64,000 nucleotides of DNA from Scytalidium lignicola (Eukaryota; Ascomycota; Leotiomycetes). The stretch is taken from the NCBI GenBank assembly GCA_002812745.2, contig NCSJ02000088.1:62001-126000 (forward strand), read 5' to 3'. Below the pieces are notes generated by a model, which was not told the DNA's origin, searched no databases, and saw only the letters and a list, made by a program, of their open reading frames with translations. The translations under genes were made by a program, and so were the position numbers. How positions within the stretch are numbered: the first letter of the stretch is position 1; each line of letters begins with the position of its first letter. Of the stretch, positions 58,158 through 64,000 are shown in pieces.

Positions 58158-60533
58158 AAATTTGCGTATGAATTGTTTATTTTGTAATTATTCTCATTAA
58201 TATCGTTATTATAGAATTTGGCTTACGAGATCCATTGTCAAACGGACTTTATAATAGTTCAATAAATAGATTTCGCTTCAATAGAATAGCATGAATACTC
58301 CCACTGAACCCGAGCACAATCGAATACAATTGGAATATGCACCGAAATTTCCGTGCCGGCTTATTGCCTCAGCGAGTAATGTGATTAGCATTGCTTGTAT
58401 TCGAGATTAATGCTGCCTACTGTGAATTAATGACAGCCACTCTGCTATTTAGGGTAATAATACGTGTTCTGTAGTTTTAGGCGATGTGAGCCCTGTAAAA
58501 CACTAGAAATATAGCATGTTTTAGGCAACAGAATCGCTATAACTGGATTAACTTTAACGTAATTAACTCTAAAATTAGTGGTTTTGCCGGCTGACTGCCC
58601 GCTAGCTTCAGGTCCTTAGCAGATTCTACAAACCCGCAGCCCCCTGCCAGTACCTAGTCCTTCATTCTTACTGTACAGTACAGACGTAGCAAGGGTGAAT
58701 AGTCCACCTGAGAGGGAGGGCCAACGGCTTGGCCAGCGGAGGAACTTGTCTATGGCAGTCTATTGAGCGTTGCAAGGACTGAATGGTTCAGTGCTGAGTT
58801 GGCGATCTGAGTTCAGGGTCAGCATGAGCATCATTGGCGCTAGCACACATAATAGTATAGATTACCAGGGAGAGGGCTTACAAGTAGAAAAGTACTAGCA
58901 CTAGTCAATCTCCCCGCTGTGGCTCCCGTCTTCACCAGCAGACTAAAACCGACTAGAATTTCCTAGTACAGTAGGTAACAGGCCAGAGGTGGTGTCTACT
59001 AACCCACTGACTACTTGTGAGATGGAAATCCTACAATGGTATATTGGTGCCCTGATATACAACGTGGTAATACTAGTGGAGAACCTCTACCCGATTCTGC
59101 AGAGTTTAATTGTCGATATTTGGATCTTGAAATTTTCAATGTTTTTATCATACATGACCTATTTGCCTATGACTTGTTAGAGACTCAACTTGAATGGTGT
59201 CCCATCTTATCTAACTCCTATCATAAGAGAGCTCGTCTGCCTCTGCTGGTAAGTTATTTTCAGCACTTTGTCGTATCCTTTGTTACGGTACTCATGCACC
59301 GTGGCAGGGATTGGGTCCTACAGCAAGGCCTGATTACGCCGAGCATCCCCGTTTTCACACTTCAACTAGCAACACCACTACTACATTAATCTCTGACACG
59401 GCGTAATAGCCCAATTGGCGGTTGGGCCAGAACATGTTTGCTTAATCGTGTTGCAACCGACCCCGATTGATCAATCCGCCAGCCGAACCATCAATCTCAC
59501 TCCTTGATGAGCTAGGCTGATGGGTTAGCTTACCGATTCCTTTACTTTATATTAAATTGCTTATCAATTGGCTAAACTCTCAATTGCTAATATAACTCGC
59601 AAATTCCGAGTCGTGTAAAGCATGTAAATTTAGGTTCTGTTAGCCTTAAAGCATACACATTATAACTCACTATAATCGCGATATAATCGTGATATATTTC
59701 AAGTATATAAAACACTATAATTTATTTAGTTATAAACATATTCATGATAAATTTTAAATATTATACTTATTATGACATTGAAACTGTAATAAGTAACTAT
59801 TACAGCATTATTTATTGATATAAAATGCATTCACTTCACGTTTAGCTTTCCCTTCTACTACGGTATAGAGAGATATTGCAAAGAAAGATAGCCGAATTAC
59901 ACACTTAGTTTGTTTGAGTCCGCAAAAAGAGATTCCAAAGATGTTTATAAAGATGTTGGAAGTTGCAAATATTGGTGAGTAAGGCCGGTTTAATTATAGA
60001 GAGGGTAGCAAGGTTATAAACGGAAGAGGCAGAACACGGATTCATAATTCGAGTTGATTTATTAGATGGTCGTTGAATCTTTATTCGCTTTACAGTAGGA
60101 CCTTTTCTAGTTTCCTCTTATTCCAGCATCTGCTTAATAAATCTTGTAATTTGGATTGAAATGGTCAGACTTATAGAAAGTATATATTTGCTTTTCTTAT
60201 TCTCATATTTACACAGTGACAATTACGAGTCCCACTAACTTGATTCCCATAGGTAGGCCGAATCTAGTAAGATTACCATACAGCTCTTCTAAAAATACCA
60301 CACTAGCGATGCAAGGACCTAAAGAAATACTACGTAGTATTACATCGGACGAGTGCGAGCTGTGCTTATGCTCTTTCTGGGACTAGACTACTTGCATGCT
60401 TCTGGCCGAGTATCTGTGTAGAACGGCAGGAAAGCACACACCGGTATATAATGGACCTAGGGATCGTTCTGAGCAGATCCCTTCTTGGGTTTTGTAGGCA
60501 CCTTGCTTGGATTCTAGTAAAGCCGTGTTCGCA
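58158..60533. other. 2.4-kb gene-poor region
   Basis: The longest spacer. A palindromic gtactgtac-like cluster (actgtacagtacag at 58670-58683; tagtacagtagg near 58965) recalls the words seen at 22.9 and 27.7 kb. A 117-codon forward frame (59036-59389) has no domain. 59580-59840 is AT-rich with tandem-like cgatataatcgtgatatat. No RNA gene seen. Confidence 0.4.
60445..60452 (+). promoter_or_regulatory. Putative TATA box of the aspartic protease gene
   Basis: The sequence tatataat lies 82 bp upstream of the ATG at 60534, a plausible distance for a fungal core promoter. Position-based inference only. Confidence 0.3.
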
Positions 60534-62823
60534 ATGTTGAACTACTGCGTTCTTCTCCTATGGGCCTCTCAGGCTGTGTTGGCCTTGCCCGCCCAGTCGA
60601 CCGTGTCAACAACGCTTCCCAAAGTCGAGCTGCTGGGTTCGATGTCTCAACCTGGCGGGTTTAGCGTCCCACTAACCAGGAACGCAACGGCAAATACTAC
60701 TGGCACCGCCCTTCGAGCTCGCGCCAACGGTCGTGCAGATGTCTACACCAGCGGGTGAGTCCAAATTAGCAAATACCAATCTATCCATCACNTTTTGAAT
60801 ACAAAAGATGAATAGAGAGGACCATAATGTATACTGACACACAGAGTACGAAGATGGTGGATAACTTTGTCCGTTGGCACACCACCGCAGCCACTGAACA
60901 TTCTGGCCGACAGTGGCGACGACGGCTTCTTCCTTCAGTCAACCCTCCTGCCGGCATCGCTCCAAGGAAATGATCCGTTGTACAATCCGGACGCATCTAG
61001 TACCTCCCATCTCTTGGAGGGCTATACCTGGACTGGTTTTGTTGGCTACGGCAGCAGCGGCGTCATCTATACCGATGTGGTGACTATCGGTGATGCCTCA
61101 TGGTCAGGCATTCCCGTCGAGGCCATGACCTCTCTCACGTCGGTCCAAGAGAACTCGCTGACAGGGAATGTTGGTGTGAGTTATGCTACAGTCGTAGGAG
61201 CATCTCCAAACAATGTCCCCTGCTTCTTGCCATCCATCCGACCTTCTCTGTCGTCTGGCGTCTTCACTGTCACCTTTGACTTTGCGACCACGTCGGGAAC
61301 GATGGACTTTGGCTTTATTGATCCTACCAAGTATACTGGAGATATCCAGTATGCTCCTGTGAACCCGGAGGAAGACACCTTTTGGAACATTACCTTTGGG
61401 GGCTTTTACGCGAGCAATACCTATTGGATTTATCCTTTCGTGGCAATTATCGACACAGGCACTTTCGGCTCGTCCCTCCCTTCCCTTGCTATGCAATATT
61501 ACTTTGCTCAAGTTGAGGGTGCTGAGCTAAATACGGATCACAACACCTATTCCTTCCCCTGTAGCCAGAGTGCCAGCCTTCCCGACTTCATCTTCACCCT
61601 CGGCCCTGACTTCCACGGCATCATACCAAGTGAGACCTTTGCAAATGGAGGCAGCATTGACGGCGGTACGACCTGTATAACCAACTTGGGTATAGTGTCG
61701 GATGGCGGTACTCCACTTATTGGGGAGGTCCTCCTCGAAGGTGTTTTCACTATTTTCGACTGGGACAATAGCCAAGTCGGCTTCGCGAACAAACCTGCCA
61801 CTCCGACTGCTCCAGAGGCAGTGCCATCGGTCACGCCAACTCCATCTCCAGCATCTGCCGGCTCGGTAAGTAAAGACTTTTACCTCCTACCCTTACTTTG
61901 GGTCAAGCGCCTATTCTGTGTCTATCGTTTGTGTATCATTCAGAGACCTACCGTTCAACGGGCTAATTAAATACGTACGATTTTCTAGTCTTTTGTTTGC
62001 ACCGGCGCGGACTTTACCGGAACCTGTCAGGATGAGCGGTGGGCAGAAGCCTCGTGCCAGGATCTCTCCCAAACTCCTTAGTATGGCATCTCATCACCAC
62101 GTTCTGCCCCTTCATCCGCTTACTAGTGACACCAGCACTTATCACCTAGGCTCCCTCGGTCCCGATGATGGAGCTTGCACTGTCTATAAGTAAGTAGTCC
62201 GGGGAGAGAAACGGCTGCCTTTCTGTCGGCACTTGTGTTAACACGGAGTGAAGTGACGCCGCATGTACCGAACCCATTTCCGGGCTTGAAGGGATCACGA
62301 ATCCCGGAAATTCAGCTCTCCCTGCCGACAATATCGGCAGCTACTTATGTATTAACCCAAGCCTTACTACCGTAGGGTCCGGCACGGTACGTTTAATTAG
62401 ACGGGCCTACCCGTGTTCGTCATGAATGTAGCGTCTGAGGTAAAGCTGACAACTTTGTACAGATATTCATGTGTACCGAGACCAACTGGGAGGGAACATG
62501 TTCTAACCTGAACTGGAGCAGCTGGACTTGCCAACCCCTGTCAAGTACTTTGTATGTGGTAACCCTAATTCGGTAACCATTCATCATTTCGATCGTTATA
62601 CTAACTCACGACAGCAAAAACAAAATTGGGGCTGTGGCCATGGGAGCTGCTGGGTTTACAGGTAAATAACCATTCTTCTCTATCCCCACTGTACTGCCGA
62701 CTAACACGAGTAATCTTCAGCGACACGTCTTGCGTACATAGTGTATCAGGCACTGCATCTATTACTAACCCGGGCTTGGCCGATGCAAACTACAGCACAG
62801 CGGGTAGTTTCATGTGTGTCTAA
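60534..62823 (+). CDS. Secreted pepsin-like aspartic protease with C-terminal tandem Cys-rich domains
   Basis: Exons 60534-60754, 60845-61865, 61989-62080, 62127-62189, 62254-62386, 62463-62558, 62615-62661 and 62721-62823 splice in a continuous 592-codon frame. MLNYCVLLLWASQAVLALPA is a signal peptide. The A1 protease domain follows: ITLSVGTPPQPLNILADSGD (first active Asp in DSG, followed by Asp rather than the usual Ser), YGSSGVIYTDVVTIGD in the flap region, and VAIIDTGTFGSSLP (second active Asp). A Pro/Ala/Thr linker (TPTAPEAVPSVTPTPSPASA) precedes two similar about 80-residue modules. The first starts SFVCTGADFTGTCQDERWAE, the second IFMCTETNWEGTCSNLNWSS. Both share CQ-x-LS, the G-x-C-x-VY core and ITNPG. 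These tails replace the GPI signal common in fungal relatives. Exported digestion enzyme, possibly bound elsewhere through the tail. Confidence 0.85.
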
Positions 62824-63790
62824 CAGTTCATATATTTTCATCCTTCTAGATAAGCTATAGTTAATATAGTAATATAATAGCATAGTTATAAGCATTCCCG
62901 TACTAGTTGTTAATGCTTGTAATAAATTTTAATATCTTTACTAGTAGAATTGAAGATATGAGGTGTGGACAAAATTACAATAGAGCTATATTGATGCAAT
63001 ACCGAATGCTTATCATTCATTTGAATACGCTCGAAAGCACGCAATAATCTTTACAAAAACCCTTCTTACTCCTAATGGTGGCATTCTCAAAGAGAAGGGC
63101 CATTTATAAGCTCATACTTAAATGCATACTCGACCCTAGAAAGGTTAAAAAGAGCTGTTGAAGCTTGAAATAAATTCCTTGCTATCAATTCCATCCAAAA
63201 AGGAGTTCTAGCTACCTAGCTAGAGTACAATGTATATTCAGGGTAACAGTAGCCTCCAAATTGAACAATAATCGACTGGAAGTGGACGTAGTTAGACCCA
63301 GGAATCCCATTACGAAAGAAATGATTGTATAAAGAAACTGGCTGATTTACCCATCGAGTTAGATTCAAAAAACATCGGGCAAGTTCGATATGATCAAGGT
63401 TGCACCGTTGGTGCATCACGTAGCTAGAGATCGACTCTAATTAGGTAGTGAGATCATGAAAATCGACCCTGTAATTTTGTAATAACTAACTGAATTGATT
63501 GGCTTCATAGCGTTATAAACGCCGTGTTTCAGGCGCGGGCCGACCCGGGGGGCACGGCACCTGCAGGTTTGTCGTGATTTGCCGAGCCTTCCACAGTATG
63601 CCACCCCTTATTATTATGACCTGACCGAGGGCCATGTAGATTATTGTCTCATTCGGAGATCACTCTCTTTCATAACTTTAGACTTGCCTAAAATAGACCA
63701 CCCTTCTAGATGGTCCTTTTTTCCGAATAACTAGAGAAGCCCTATATGTTAATTCTAGTTGCATACAAGGTCTCTACATATCATTCAGGC
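62824..63790. other. Intergenic spacer
   Basis: Mostly AT-rich. A GC-rich patch at about 63520-63570 (ggcgcgggccgacccggggg) stands out but carries no recognisable feature. Nothing else supported. Confidence 0.45.
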
Positions 63791-64000
63791 CTATACCTCT
63801 TCCTTCTCTTTCTGTGTGACCCTTTCTAACCTCTGTCTTTCTTCTTCTAACCTCCTCTGCATCTCCTCCTTTCTTTCACGAAGGGCTATACAGAAGCGGG
63901 ACCTGCTTCGTATGGTCGGTCCTTTCCAGATGAAGATGAAGGGAATGACACACATAGCAGAGCTCAAACCACCAAGGAGAGCACAGGCTCCAGCGATGCC
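63791..64000 (-). CDS. MFS drug transporter, C-terminal end (partial)
   Basis: Runs off the right edge. Reading leftwards from 64000: GIAGACALLGGLSSAMCVIP, then FIFIWKGPTIRSRSRFCIAL. A charged coiled-coil-like tail (RKEEMQRRLEEERQRLERV) ends ...KEKEEV at a TAG at 63791-63793. The last helix and the motif KGPTIRxRSRFCIAL match the end of fungal 12-helix drug:H+ antiporters. Too short to be an independent gene. No lesion in the visible 69 residues. Confidence 0.82.
   Translation of the reverse strand, partial: GIAGACALLGGLSSAMCVIPFIFIWKGPTIRSRSRFCIALRERKEEMQRRLEEERQRLERVTQKEKEEV

Noticed and set aside
59036..59389. 117-codon open frame in the 58-60 kb spacer
   Set aside because: No domain, no homology I recognise, and the composition is not gene-like; expected by chance in 2.4 kb.
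62615..62661. Apparent one-base frameshift in the protease tail
   Set aside because: It arises only with the donor at 62554; using the donor after TTGTATGTG (62558) restores the frame and aligns the two Cys-rich modules without a gap.
1..64000. CRISPR arrays, operons, Shine-Dalgarno sites
   Set aside because: The introns and protein families show a eukaryotic (fungal) nuclear sequence; no direct-repeat/spacer array is present.

Overview
The window looks like nuclear DNA of a filamentous ascomycete (Pezizomycotina). Evidence: short GT-AG introns (about 48-120 bp) with CTAAC/CTGAC-like branch sites, Zn2Cys6 regulators, MFS transporters, a NACHT-ankyrin type protein, a Tc1/mariner element, and long AT-rich spacers. 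A leotiomycete-like fungus is a guess only. Twelve N bases, most beside A/T homopolymers, suggest a homopolymer-prone sequencing method, so isolated indels deserve caution. Nonsense substitutions are harder to explain that way.

Layout. 0.9-7.4 kb: an amino-acid permease, a VOC-fold protein broken by one stop codon, a Zn2Cys6 regulator and a 5'-truncated type-B carboxylesterase. 8.3-14.6 kb: a decayed drug-efflux MFS gene, an SDR and a sugar transporter. 15.1-20.5 kb: an N-truncated NACHT-ankyrin type gene with 102-bp internal repeats, and an eight-exon GH31 glycosidase. 21.7-26.8 kb: a secreted/anchored Cys-rich membrane protein, a decayed intron-bearing copy of dolichol-phosphate mannosyltransferase, and a fungal integral membrane protein. 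28.2-40.3 kb: a Zn2Cys6 regulator with one nonsense codon, a P450, a divergent FAD monooxygenase and a second Zn2Cys6 regulator. A 2.9-kb Tc1/mariner-like element sits inside an intron of the FAD monooxygenase and carries its own second gene. 41.6-53.9 kb: a divergent 2-oxoglutarate dioxygenase and anion:cation symporter pair, an UNC93-like transporter, and a divergent Baeyer-Villiger monooxygenase and luciferase-like flavin monooxygenase pair. 54.1-64 kb: an M1 aminopeptidase, an AIG2-like protein, an aspartic protease with an unusual tandem Cys-rich tail, and the 3' end of an MFS drug transporter running off the window.

How it fits together. Between 28 and 54 kb five different oxygenase types, two regulators and two transporters lie together without any polyketide synthase, NRPS or terpene synthase. 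This suggests a catabolic or detoxifying oxidative island rather than a classical secondary-metabolite cluster; that is inference. Three otherwise intact genes each carry exactly one nonsense codon. The older relics (MFS, DPM1 copy, transposon) carry stops mostly explainable by C-to-T or G-to-A changes, as expected from RIP-like mutation.
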